A DNA stretch of 64,000 bases from Diphasiastrum complanatum (Eukaryota > Streptophyta > Lycopodiopsida > Lycopodiales > Lycopodiaceae), in the NCBI GenBank assembly GCA_029204225.1, contig CM055096.1, positions 68,829,741-68,893,740 on the forward strand. The letters run 5' to 3'. Positions within the stretch are counted from its first letter, which is position 1. The number at the start of each line of letters is the position of its first letter. Position numbers and translations under genes: made by a program. Shown here piece by piece: positions 23,214 through 35,638 of the stretch. Below the pieces are notes generated by a model. The model saw only the letters and a list, made by a program, of their open reading frames with translations. It did not search any database and was not told the origin of the DNA.

Positions 23214-23551
23214 CATTCTTGGAAGAAGAAAATTAACAAAAAGAAGTTCGAACAAAACAAAAGTGGATCAAAACAAAAAAAATTGCAATGAAAGGGCGCT
23301 TGAGATCGATACCAGCACTGAATATGGGTTTTGAGTGCAAGATCTACAGAGATTGTTTGCAGAAAAGAGATACGTGCTCAAAAGCGATATTGCACAGCAG
23401 GCGGTATTGGACTCGAGCGCACTGTGAGAGGGCGGAAGCTTGAAAGATGAAAATTGAAGCTTGAAGCTTGAGAGCGATATCGGGAGCTAAAAGCGAAAAT
23501 TTTGCCCAAAAAAAATGAAAATTTTGAGGACTTATATATACAAAATTTTTT

Positions 23552-24693
23552 AACGTGTGAAAAGACGGTCGAGACACGTGTCGTCAGATGATTAGACCAC
23601 GTGGAATGTCCGTACTAACAATGATGAGCCAATTATGAGGCCACGTGGGCTGAGACACGTGCGAATTTCTAATCGACGCGTGTCATTCTCGCACGTGACG
23701 GATGTTAGATCAATCATACTAGGTACGACGACACGTGTTCCTTCGCCAGTCCTCCACACGTGCAATTTTTTTTTTATAAATATGTCTTTTTGTGCTCGAA
23801 TTTTCATGCAAATTCACGATTGCTTTGCCGAATATCGATTTCAAGCGCGCCGCTTGCTCTCATTACATCTCGTTGGCTAATATGCGCCTGTATCCGATAC
23901 TGCATCGTCAGGGGTCGCATTCGAGCGCGTCTCGCAGCCCTTTTCTTTTCTGCTCATTTTCCTTGCGCTCAGATCCGATACTCCAACTTCAAATATCTCT
24001 CTCAAGCGCACATTGATTTGACGTGCTTGTCGGACCTAGGGTTTGCGCTTGAGAGCGATATTCAAAATTTTAGTTCTGTTATTTTTGTTTAAAATGTCTA
24101 ATTTTGAATCCAGTTTGCTTTTTTTTTTTAATGAATTTTCGCAAATTTTTGCACGTGTGAAAAGACGGCCGAGACATGACTAGACCACGTGGAAATTATC
24201 GATGACCCAATTATGGGGACACGTGGGCTGAGACACGTGCACGAATCCCTGCGTGTCATTCTCGCACGTGATAGATGTCAGATCAATTATTCAATCACAT
24301 GTCGACATGTGTTCCTTCGCCACTCCTCCACACGTGCGAAATTTTTTATATAAATAGGTCTTTTTCGGCTCGAATTTTCACGCAAATTTATGATTGCTTT
24401 GCCGGATATGGATTTCAAGCACGCCGCTTCCTCTCATTACGTCTCGTTGACTATTATGCGCCTGGATCCGATACTACATCCTCCGGTATCGCATTCAAGC
24501 GCGTTTCGTTGTTTTTGCACTCGAATCCGATACTCCAGCTTTCAATATCTCTCTCGAGCGCACGTTGCCTTGACGTGCTTGTCTGACCTACGGTTTGCGC
24601 CTGAGAGCGATATTTGGAACTTCAGTTCTATTATTTTTGTTTAAAATGTCTAATTTTGAATCTAGTTTGCTTTCTTTTTTTAATGAATTTGGT
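23552..24693. repeat. Tandem duplication of promoter and start region
   Basis: About 23552-24140 is repeated as 24150-24693. Both copies run from GTGTGAAAAGACGG, through the CACGTG cluster, a TATA-like string and CGAATTTTCA..GCAAATT, to an ATG followed by TCTAATTTTGAATC. The first copy stops a few codons after its ATG at 24094; the second leads into the long frame from 24646. By eye the copies are about 75-80 percent identical. Confidence 0.85.
23575..24336. promoter_or_regulatory. Cluster of 13 CACGTG (G-box) sites between divergent genes
   Basis: Exact CACGTG occurs at 23575, 23598, 23642, 23656, 23692, 23732, 23757, 24152, 24186, 24220, 24234, 24265 and 24331. Several are extended as GACACGTG or CCACGTGG. 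They lie between the minus-strand H3-like gene and the plus-strand gene at 24646, with TATA-like strings at about 23533 (minus) and 24343-24352 (plus). In plants CACGTG is bound by bZIP and bHLH factors. The sites are arranged as seven plus six within the two copies of the tandem duplication. Confidence 0.7.
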
Positions 24694-26163
24694 ATTACTG
24701 ATAGGTTGGACTATTTCGAATCTCTTTTTTCTCCTTTTCTTTTTATTCTACCTTCTATAACTGAGGGCCCTGGCGTGGAGGCATTTTTTGGGATATATCT
24801 CAGATTTAAGTCCCTACTCAGTACTCCGTTATTCAGGTCTCAGAATAACGACATGATTCATTATCAGGACCTGGTGGCACTCGACAAGCATATCTACAAA
24901 GCTAAGCTTGACAGAATGTTTACCAAGTTACATAATGATTTCAAGTCTGTAGATGAGTGCCCAATTCACAATAAAAAATGTAGATTTGTTGATTTTTAGT
25001 CTGCTTTTGTTTTTTTCTTTTGTTAAATATTTCTGACGATTCGGACTCTGTGCCCTCCACTTCTGAAACAACTTCTTCTAGTGGTACAGAGTCTGAAAAG
25101 TCAAAGATTGTAGATATAGATACCTTTTTTATTGACACGAGTGTTCATTTAGATGATTGTTCTGATTTTGATCCTGCTCGAAATAGGGCTACATTTATAG
25201 GGCCTAGAACACCCACTACCCTTTCTCCTTCTGATAAATCTTTGATTACTTTGCCTACTTATATTATAGATAATAATTCCTTTTTGACCATATCGGATAT
25301 ATCGGATCTTTTTGACTTCACTGAAGCTGAGACTCTTTGCATTTTGAGCAAAGAGCTTGATGAATTTTTGGATATAATTGATTTTGATGTTGATGATCTT
25401 CTCCCTGGTGTTGACGATGTACATAATGATAAGTTTTATTCAGGGAAAGATTGCTTGAAAATGGCTATGGAGGAAATACGCAACAAAGAAGATGATCTAC
25501 CTTCTGAGGAGGAGTTTCTTAGAATCCAAAGTCAACTTGGTTTTCCACAGACAACTGTCTATTCACCAACAAAATTGACATCGAAAGGTGGACATAATAT
25601 TGAAGGAGAGACAATAATCAGAGAAGACAAAGCCGAATGCGTAAGTTTTTGTCTCTTATCAAGTACTAGTAGATTTGTTATATCAGATTATATACTGGAG
25701 CTTACTTTGTTTTTTATCAATTCAGGAAACAATTTTCCTTGATGATTTCGCAATTCGTTGAGGAGGACAAAGATCTTCTGCGGGAGAATTTTCAAGAGAT
25801 CATGCACTCGGGCACTATCTAAAGTCCTTCAAGAATAATGAGATAAGTGTTGCCCATTCAAAGTTTCATCAACATGGTGAAACTATGATTATGGCAATCA
25901 AGGCACTGTCTCATTTTCTTGGAGGACATAATTTTAATAAGGTGCATAAAATAATTTTTGTAAAAAAGACTATTGCGGTTAAAATTTTAGGATATGGACC
26001 AGCGAATTCCATGCTCAGATCATCTCATTTTGTAGTGTATGCTGCTTACGTTGATCTGAGTAAGCATGAAAACTATGAGCTACTGGATCTATACGAAAGA
26101 AGAAAATTGTTGCATGATTCTAAGTTGCAACTTTCATTGGAAAAAATATCGGAAGCAGATTAG
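24646..26163 (+). pseudogene. Acidic multi-segment protein gene, unknown function
   Basis: Coding-like segments: 24646-24999 (118 codons, hydrophobic/aromatic, starts MSNFESSLLSFFNEFG), about 25026-25640 (acidic, Ser-rich, with SDDSDSVPSTSET and FDVDDLLPGVDD) and, after a plausible intron 25641-25724, 25725-26163 (contains HFLGGHNFNKVHK and ILGYGPANSMLRSSHF). One TGA at about 25761 interrupts the last segment, and the join between the first two is unclear (stop at 24997). I do not recognise the family. The divergent arrangement with the H3-like gene and shared repeat-rich promoter suggest co-regulation within one element. A shortened copy of its start lies at 24094. Confidence 0.5.
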
Positions 26164-26223
26164 ATACTGCTGAATTGTACTTTGTAAATATTTTTATTTA
26201 TTATACAAAATTTTATTGTGTGT

Positions 26224-28956
26224 CTATAGCCTACTGGCTTGTATAAATTTGCATGCTTTTTGAAACTTTTTATAATCCGTCGATTTTATATTATGACGAA
26301 TTTGGATTCTTCTGTAAAAACCATTGGAAAAGTTGCAGTATATAGCTAATTTTTGTGCTAGTCCCGCCATGTTGTGTACTTTTATGAAATGTCGCTCTTG
26401 CTTGCCAATGAGATTTTTCCATTCCTTGCGATGACCATATGCTAAGACTTCCACTATTTCTTGCAAAGAATGTCGAATGATGTCGTAATATGTGTTGCAT
26501 GTCATAAAAACATAATCTAAATCAGTACCAAAAGTATCTAATTTGATTGCACATGTTTGTCTATCGTAGTGTAAAATCAAAATCTTACCATATAATGTGT
26601 TATATGATCAACACCCCATGCACTCTGGACTGCATCTACAAATTTATTGGTTGTTTTCTCTATCTTTTGAACATCATTTTTTGAAAATTTATCTTTTCTC
26701 AAGTATTTCACCATGTTGTCTAACTTTTTCCAAACTTCTACTTTGCGTATACGAGTAGAACCTTGTTCTTCAAAATCTTGAGTTGCTGCAATAATTTCTT
26801 TCCAAACCGTGTATTGAACCTTAGATTGTTTGCCAGAATAATTTGATAAAAATCTTCGAGCTTTAGATCCTTTAATGCTCGGCTTGCATGGAATATTTCC
26901 TGTTTTACCTGATAACTTGTCATCTTTTTTTATTTTAACGTGGCCTTTATGTAAGTCTGTTTTGGACAACACATCCTCTAATCTGAAAATAGCTTCATTT
27001 GTAGAGGCCTCTGGCTCGGAATTCCATGCAAACAAGATATGAAGATATATTATTTTTTCTATAATATGCACCTCCACATGCAATGTACAAATATGAACAT
27101 TTCGTAGAGGAATCGGTAGTACAGGTTTCCAATTAGGATCTTCTCGATCTCTTGATATTGCTGTACTCCTTGTCATGTCTTTTGCTGTTTTCATGCAACA
27201 CAAACAAGGGTGTTTAGAGTTAGCGCCATGAGATACATTGAACATACATTTGCTAAATGCCATTCAATGTTGAAAGTGCCAATTCCAGAAATATTGAGTG
27301 GAACTCCCTCCATGTGATTTTTTATGGTGGCAGGATATGATGTTCTATTAAATATCCATGAGAGAATGTTATGGTCTTCTTTCAGCACCTATAAGAGAAT
27401 ACAAAAACGTGAATAGCCTCATAATATTAACACAGAGAAGATTTTAGATATGAAATCCATATTCAAATGATTATCCCTATTTATCATGCAAAAGAACTGC
27501 TATACTTGAAATGCTGCCAACCACCAAATATCATTTTCTGATTGAACACTGAAATTGAGGCCTTCTGAGTCTTCTGAATTTGAAAGTGCTCCATTCATGA
27601 TCGTGAGACTGACCCTTTCCATTATTTTTGTCCTTTTATAATTTCAGACTCATCTAAATTGAGAACAACTATCAACTTGTTATTGACATTCTCATTTGTA
27701 ATACCGTAAAAATTTATGATGAATGTTAATAACTAATTAATGTCAATAAATAAATTGTTGGAATTGTTATATGTTAGACTTTCTCCTTTCGAGCAATACA
27801 CTTCATTGATATGAGATGGATTACCAACTATTGTCTGCATACCTTGGTTTAACATGTCTCTTTTTAAAAAAAGATGAAATGGTCGTGGGATTGGAAACTT
27901 TTTAATATTTACCTATGCAAATGCCTCCTTTATCATATTAAAAATTGTTGCATATGCTTCCTTACTGATGCTAGAAAAGTCACATGCCCCCTGAAGCAAT
28001 GTAGTGTCTAATATTTTTCCAACTTCATCCATAATGCTATCAGTAACTGAAGCCTTAATCTTTTTCATTTTGTTATCATTTAACATTGATTTCATAGATC
28101 TAGAAGTCAAGATAGAGCCTAGTGAGTTTCCAATTGAAATCTCATCGGCCAAATGGTCTCAACAACCAATGCTAATCTGCATTGCAAACATAATGTTCAA
28201 AAATGTCAGTAGAAATTAGGACACTCATAGTATTCACAGCAGTATATAATAAGCAAATCAACAGAAAGTTGAAATGAATAAATAACAAAATTAGTGATTA
28301 TGAATAAATCAAAAACTTCAACCAATTTTCAGTACCAAATAAGCTATAACTTACTTGAATGCACAGATTCGTCTTTTTTTATGACCTCCTCGGAATGATA
28401 GATCACATATATCCTTGTTTACCAATCTTTTCTTCTTGTTGCTTCGGACCTTTCTGTTGAGCACATCCATATCTTTAACAAGAGACAAATATGAGATACG
28501 CATGGATTGAAATGCAATTTTTATCTCATCATTACTAGTTGTATAATGATGCAAAGAAGATTTCAACCTTTGGATCTCCTCGTTGAGCATCTCATTTTTA
28601 TTCAAACAAGTTTTCATCTTTGTAGATTTTTCTTCGCACTCCTTTGATATTTTCCTTGATTCCTCTTCCAAATAATGTATTCTTTGCATCAAATTCTCAC
28701 AGTAACCCAAAAGGCCATTTTTATCATGAGACATATCGATTATTAACTGACTCAACGAATGAAAATCTGGATGCTGTAATGAACATGGATCAATACGATA
28801 CAATGTTCCCGATGACCATAAATCTACATGTTTTAGCTTTTCTCTTCTGTATCGGACCATATCAGAAGTTGACAATTTGGGTTGCTTTGAATTTTTCGTC
28901 CTAAGCGGAGCATATTCTGGTGACAGATCAACATGAAGATGATAAAGCTTTGTCAT
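26224..28956 (-). pseudogene. Coiled-coil plus DDE-transposase-like gene, decayed
   Basis: Minus-strand segments: 28956-28355 (about 200 residues: a Glu/Lys heptad-like coiled coil around IHYLEEESRKISKECEEK, ending in basic KKKRLVNK and GHKKRRI); about 28177-27913; 27900-27490; 27388-27220; 27263-26577; 26580-26224. Transposase-like pieces are VVLNLDESEIIKGQ followed after a one-base slip by MERVSLTIMNGAL, then GTFNIEWHLA and, after another slip, GANSKHPCLCCMK. An Asp in a hydrophobic strand and an Asp/His-region followed by a CxxC-type motif fit eukaryotic DDE transposases with a zinc-binding insert, but I cannot name the family. At least two stops and two frameshifts make it nonfunctional here. 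It may be the mobility gene of the surrounding block. Confidence 0.45.
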
Positions 28957-29325
28957 CAATACAGTAGTATAGTAACAAACAACACAATGACAATAACAAA
29001 GCTGGAGATGGCGCTAACGTCTCTGCTGGAGATAGAGATGGCGTAGGCTTTTTTCAGAAATGTCACTCCTAATTCAAATTTTTGAGTGTTTCCAACTATT
29101 GGGAGGGAATATTTCAGTATTTTAAAAATTATATTTTAACCGTGGTTAAACACCAATTGATGTGACTAAACTAAGGTGCATTCATTTACATGGAAAGTAG
29201 TGCGGGCAGATGCGTAAAGAAGTTAGCAAATGATATTATAATTACTTTATAGTTATTTTTCTCTCTCCTACATGGCATTTCTTATAGGGCCCTCATTTTC
29301 TCTAATGTGGGGAGTATTGTGAATC

Positions 29326-29990
<665 letters not shown>

Positions 29991-30127
29991 GGCAACGGGT
30001 GTGGATAGACGTGCAACAGGTGAAAGGCAATGAGAAGGTAGTTATGCGGATGTAAATTTTGGGGCCCTGTATTATGCAATATAATATAGGCCCCAAAACG
30101 ACCTACAAATTGTGCCAACGACAATTA

Positions 30128-30196
30128 CGTGCAGAGGAAGGGCTCCGCTCGGTCGAGATGACAGTCTGGCATGAGGCTGATACTTGGCTCGGTCAA
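30128..30196. repeat. GC-rich CTCGGTC repeat, right edge of block
   Basis: GAAGGGCTC..GCTCG.TCGAGATGA and CTGGC.TGAGG.TGATACT match 18958-19020 in the same direction, about 11.2 kb apart. Immediately to its left the string CAACGACAATTACG is the inverse of one at about 19223. Confidence 0.7.
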
Positions 30197-30199
30197 CGA

Positions 30200-31074
30200 G
30201 GGAGCTAGTCAGAGCACTGGGCCGCGTGGAGCAGGGCATGACAACTTTTTTTTGTATTTTAGAGGTAGTTAGACTTAGGGCTGGGGCTAGGGTTAGGTCA
30301 GTTTTCTGTTTTAAGGTTTTTCTTTTTGACAAAACTTTAAAATGAAGGAATTGAAATTTTTTTACAAAGAATCAAAACTTCACAAAAGAAATGTTGAAGC
30401 GGCTTCTCTCCCAAATCTCCTACCAAAGTTAAAATTTGAACTCCTTCACAAGGATTGTCATATCTGTCTCAAGTTTCAACCAAATTGGCTGGAAATTGGC
30501 TCACATTCAAGCTAAATACAAAGATTTACAATCCTATAGAATTACAGTCACAAAATTTGGCCAAAAATAAAAAAAAAACAGACTGCAAAACCTATCACTA
30601 ACTAAAATTGGAAAGAAAATACTAGAATGGCCATAACTTGGTCATTATAGCTCCAAATCAGAAAATATCATTACCTCAAATTTTACAAGTAGAGGTGAGG
30701 AAGTCCTCCAAATCCAAGGTAGAGCCTCCAAATGTCCTCCAAGCAACTTGCAAGCTCCAAGATGCTCCCCAACTCCAAGCTAGGACAAGTAAGGATCTAC
30801 AAGCCTCCAAGGATTTCTCCTTCACCTGTGTCCCTACAAAGATAGATAACAAGCTGGCCTCAAGTATTCACCACCCAACCATAGCTAGATCCAAGCTCCA
30901 AGCAAGACCTATATGGCACCCCTTGCTAACCATAAACAAATCACAAGCATACCACAAGAGACTATAGCATACTCAAGATCCAAACCCTTAGCATACTACA
31001 CACAAGAAAGTACTCTACACACTAGTAACAACACTAGAGCATAAGCAAAGCAAGCAAAAGAGATCTTTCCCCTC
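30200..31074. other. No gene seen; possibly LTR-related
   Basis: AT-rich sequence with a run of short CTCCAA-containing repeats at 30690-30800. It may be part of the adjacent chromovirus LTR, but the other LTR copies do not extend into it. Confidence 0.35.
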
Positions 31075-31711
31075 CCAATAGGTGCCCTACTACCCTCATC
31101 TAGATGGCCCATGGACCCCTCCACCAGTGCACTATGGAGTTCCATGCCCATCCAATGAGAGAGAGAGAGAGAAGCCTAGGGGAGTTAAAGAACCTTCATA
31201 GGCTTATGGAAGGTCAAGAGACTTCTTCCATAATCTATGACTCTTTGAATGCCTTTCTTGTGGGAGTTGGGAACTCAATGGACACTTTAGAAGGGCGCCC
31301 TCCTACTAGGTCCCATTGCCCAAGTTGTGCATATATACTTTGGTCCTAGACCATTAAGTGATATGGTTCAAGGTTGAGGCCCAAGGTTTAGAAAAATAGT
31401 CATCCAATGACTTTCTAACACCTCTAGGTTCCATACCTCCATCCAAGGCATAGACACCTACTTGCCCTTAACCAAAGACACTAGTACCTTAATCTAAGGT
31501 ACCTATCCTTTATACTAAGGGTACCCCTTATCCAAAGGTCACTTGACTCCATATCTCCAACTAAGGTATAGTCACTTGTCTGTCCTTATCCAAGGGCACA
31601 TACCCTTAATCATAAGGGTAACCCTTTCCAAGGGTAACTTGCCATTTAGCCCCCAACACTAAATGGACCAATAGGGGTCTGAAGTACTGTTAGTTACATA
31701 GGTATGTAACA
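31075..31711 (-). mobile_element. 3' LTR of chromovirus (copy 1)
   Basis: On the minus strand the LTR starts TGTTACATACC at 31711, directly after a polypurine tract (ACGGGGAAGGAA, 31712-31723). The sequence is repeated at 33241-33761 and 53990-54650. The left limit is set where similarity to the third copy fades and may be inexact. Confidence 0.75.
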
Positions 31712-31727
31712 TTCCTTCCCCGTAAAC

Positions 31728-33240
31728 TTAAATTTTTCCTTGTAGAGAAAAATTTAGAAGATTCTTCTGGAGATCAGCCTCCTTTTCCCAGGTATGCTCC
31801 TCTTCTAATTTGTCCCTCCACCTGACTAAAAATTCCCGAAGCACTCTACTCCGTAGAGTCCTCTACCGGCTATTAACAATCGCCTTAGGTTCAGGTGGTC
31901 CACTCACGGACTCATCACGAAGAAGTTCTACTAGATCTTCCACAGGGACTAGGGTCTCCCCAACCCCCAATGAGGGTTTCAACTTACTAACGTGGAAAAC
32001 ATGATGAATTCCACCGTTAGCTAGAAGGTCTAGTTTGTATGCAACCTTGTTTATCACTTGGATAACCTTAAAAGGACCGCAATACCTAGGCGCCAACTTT
32101 GCACACTTAATAGTTTTCAAGCCCCTAGAATGACTAGGGACTCTAAAAAACACCAAGTCGTTGACCATGAATACCTTGTGCTTCCGAGATAGATCAGCAT
32201 AGTGTCTTGCCCTGTCTTGGGCACTTCTTATGCTATATTTAGCCAACTGTAATATTTCTTGCATATTCACAAGGAAATCAGCTACGGCTTGCACCCGTAG
32301 GTTTTTCGTGCCAACACTAATTGGTGATCGAGGTTGAAAACCATACATAAGCATGAAAGGGTTGAATCTGGTCGTTGAATGTTTTGCACTTTTATATGCA
32401 AATTCCACCAATAGAAGGTACTATTCTCAATCAGACTGCCAATGGCCCACATATGCTCGAAGCATATACTCCATCGTCTGATTGGTCCATTCTGTTTGAC
32501 CGTCTAATTCAGGATTATCTGTAGAACTCATACTTAAAGTTGTTTCCAACTTTTCAAATACTGCTTGCCAAAAATTCCTAGTAAATTTTGGGTCACGGTC
32601 ATTGACAATATTGCAAGGCAGCCCGTACAGTCAAAAAAGCTTCTCAACAAACAGTTGAACTAGTTTTGAAGCTTTAACAATAGTTTTCGTTAGGATAAAT
32701 TGAGCAAACTTCGTAAGTCTATCAACAATGACTCAAATCAAATCGTGGCCCTTCCATGTACGTGGAAGCCCGACTACAAAATCCATAGATATACTTTCTC
32801 GCTTTTTGATAGGAATATCTAAATGATGTAATAGGCCACTAGCTTTTAGCCTATCTGCTTTATTTAATTGGCACTTAGTACATTTAAGTACATAGGCCTC
32901 TACCTAACTTTTCATCTTAGGCCACCAAAATTGTCTTCGAAATAAATCAAGTGTTCTTTGTATACCCGGATGTCCTGTGCATGGACTATCATGACACTCA
33001 TGCAAGATTGGGGCCCTTACAATTTCATTCTCCGGTACACACATCTTTCCTTTACGAAACAAAATCCGGTTTCAAATTAAAAAATCCGTTTCAGTCTTTC
33101 CCTGATTCGAGGAATCTTGCAAACTTGAATTGACCCCCGAAAGTACTTGTTCCCAATACTTTCCAAAAAAAGGATCGGACTCATATAGTCCTTGAAGAGA
33201 CTGAAACAACCCCAGTTCTTTAACAGTAAAGCACTACTGA
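31728..33240 (-). pseudogene. Chromovirus (Ty3-gypsy) integrase with chromodomain
   Basis: Reading leftwards from 33240: an HHCC-type zinc region (HECHDSPCTGHPGI, then CTKCQ), the integrase core (SMDFVVGLPRTWKG; later PELDGQTEWTNQTME), the GPY/F-type C-terminal domain (KLAPRYCGPFKV, HHVFHVSKLK) and a chromodomain-like end (EFLVRWRDKLEEEHTWE), stop at 31728. Several in-frame stops are present, so it is inactive. Gag, protease and reverse transcriptase are missing: at 33240 the pol sequence abuts LTR sequence directly, so an internal deletion removed them. Confidence 0.88.
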
Positions 33241-33761
33241 TTATGAAAGGTCAAGAGACTTCTTCCATAACCTATGACTCTTTGAATGCTTTTCTTGTGA
33301 GAGTTGGGAACTCAATGGACCCCTTGGAAGGCGCCCTCCTACTAGGTCTCATTGCCCAAGTTGTGCTTGTATACTTTGGTCCAAGACCAATAAAGTAATA
33401 TGGTTCAAGATTGAGGCCCAAGGTTTAGAAAAATAGCCAATACACCTATGGTAATGACTTTTTAACACCTCACTAGGTTCCATACCTTCGACCAAGGCAT
33501 AGACACCTACATGCCCTTAACCAAGGACACTAGTACCTTAATCTAAAGACATATATCCTTAATCTTAAGGGTACTCCTTATCCAAGGATAACTTGATTCC
33601 ATACCTCCGACCAAGGTATAGTCACTTGCCTGTCCTTATCCAAAGGCACCTACCCTTAATCCTAAGGGTATCCCTTATAGGGTAACTTGCCATTTAGCCC
33701 TCAACACTAAATGGACATATAGGGGTCACTAAAGTACTGCTAGTTACATAGGTATGTAACA
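33241..33761 (-). mobile_element. Truncated 5' LTR of the same chromovirus (copy 2)
   Basis: Matches copy 1 from TGTTACATACC (33761) leftwards until it is cut at 33241 inside the string TATGAAAGGTCAAGAG. The missing LTR end, primer-binding site and gag fit a single internal deletion. Confidence 0.8.
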
Positions 33762-33769
33762 CAAACCAT

Positions 33770-34560
33770 CAGACCTGTTAATGGCTTGGCTTACAAAAGT
33801 AGCAATGCAGACTACGACAGCTGGTACCTCGACAGTGGGGCTACCTAGCACATGACTCTCGAAAAGAATGGTTTACAGAGTACATAGCTTATACCATAGA
33901 TCAGTTCATCTACCTTGGAGACTCTAGCACCATCCGGGTGGAAGGCAAAGGACCAGTCAAGATTGTATTCAAGAATGATATTTCCATTTCTGTTCCAAGT
34001 GTTCTTCACGTACCTAAGCTATCTAAGAATCTATTATCGATTTCAAAGATAACTGATGAGTGCTACGTTGTTACATTTTCTTCTGAACAGTGTATAATCT
34101 TCGACGAAGATACTACTCTAACTACTTGCCACTAGAGTTAAAAACTTATATGTACTTTTTGACTCAATTGCCCTAGCTACTACCTCAAAGGAAAATGTAA
34201 ACTATCATGCTTTATTGTGGCATTTTACTGTGGCATAGTCGCTTTGGACATGCTAATACAAGATCTCTTTCTTACATGCATTGTAATGATTTGGTTGATG
34301 GATTGTATTTCTCTCTTTCATTAGATAGAAAATCATTTTTCTATGAATCTTGCATTTATGGCAAACACTCTAGAAGTATATTTTTTAGAACACATTCCGT
34401 CAAGACAAAACATGTATTAGATCTTGTACATAGCGATCTTTGCGGTCCAATGCCAACTCCATCCTTAGGAGATGCACTTTACTTTATCACCTTCATAGAT
34501 GATTATTCTAGATGGTCAACAGTCGTGTTTATAATTATAAATTTGAAGCCTTCGAATGCT
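33770..34560 (+). pseudogene. Ty1-copia protease and integrase N-terminal fragment
   Basis: Contains a copia protease motif (WYLDSGAT, followed by a stop and HMTL), the pre-integrase zinc domain (LLWHSRFGHANTRSL, CIYGKHSR) and the start of the integrase core (LDLVHSDLCGPM, YFITFIDDYSRW). It has several frameshifts and stops and ends at a poly-C tract. It belongs to a different copy from the element at 35639-41063. Confidence 0.85.
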
Positions 34561-34568
34561 CCAAGAGA

Positions 34569-34592
34569 CCCCCCCCCCCCCCCCCCCCCCCC
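34569..34592. repeat. Poly-C tract
   Basis: 24 consecutive C, abutting the copia fragment on its right side. Confidence 0.95.
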
Positions 34593-34619
34593 TTATTCTC
34601 TCCGAATTTGGGAAACATA

Positions 34620-35190
34620 GATGTCAAGTATCATATTAACCAAAAAAGACATTCTAAGACCAATGGTGATAGTGGCGAACTCAGATGAGGTCATTCACAT
34701 GTGTGGCGAACTCAAACAGGGTTAAAAATGGTCAGAAAACTTAGTTCAACTCATAAAATCACTTAAACTCGATTTTGGAGATTGGCTGGGGATCTAGGTT
34801 TGCCTGTTTAGTAGTAGATCTAGCATGAGATGTATAAAATATCAAGGGGACGAATCTAGATGTCAATTCCAAATGTGTGGGGAGCCTATTTAGTGAAATT
34901 TTGAAAATAGGTTTGCGACAAAATTGGTTGGGAGTCTGGGATTGCCTACTTCACTGTTGAAAGAGCATGTTATGAGGAGTCTAACTTGAAGACGGCAAAC
35001 CTAGATGTCAAAACTACAACCCTGTAGGGTGGCTTAAGTTATTTTTGTTATTTTGGTCCTACATGATTGGGATTTCAGGTTCCAGATTCGCCTGACACAA
35101 TTTAGACTCGTCATGATGTGTTTTAACAATGGTCAGACAAGCAAACCTAGACAACAAAAATTGAGAGAGTTATTGAGGTTTTTCTCTCCT
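34620..35190. repeat. Diverged tandem repeat, about 135-base period
   Basis: Related blocks begin GGGGATCTAGGTTTGCCTG (about 34787), GGGAGTCTGGGATTGCCTAC (about 34930) and GGGATTTCAGGTTCCAGATT (about 35068). Each is followed some 70-80 bases later by a form of GCAAACCTAGATGTCAA. Strongly diverged; probably an old satellite fragment or repeated untranslated part of a retrotransposon. Confidence 0.5.
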
Positions 35191-35638
35191 ATAGTGTCTT
35201 TTGTTGTTGCACTTGGCTGAATAGTGAAGGATATTGGGAATGTTCAGATCATTGACACTATTTCCTTCATTGACATTGTTTTCAAAGATATCTGATTGTT
35301 GTACTTTAAGTTCTTCTCTGTAGGTTCTACTATGGAGGTCTCCCATCTAGTAGAAGTAGAAATGATCTAAAGGTTGTTGTGTAGGGTGAGTATGGATAAG
35401 ATCCACTCAAATCATAGTTCTCTATTGTTTGTCTAGAACTCTTCTAAGGCGGTATCCCTACTAGAAGTTATAACAAATTAGAAATGACATAATAAGTTCA
35501 CTATGGCAGTCTCCCAGCTAGTGATTCCTTACTTAAGAAATAATCAACACTAATTAACTCCACGGAGGGAATATGTAGCAAGGTGAGAGAAGGAAATCGA
35601 AGAAACAAAGTGTTTATGATTACAAAGCCTTGCTAGCC

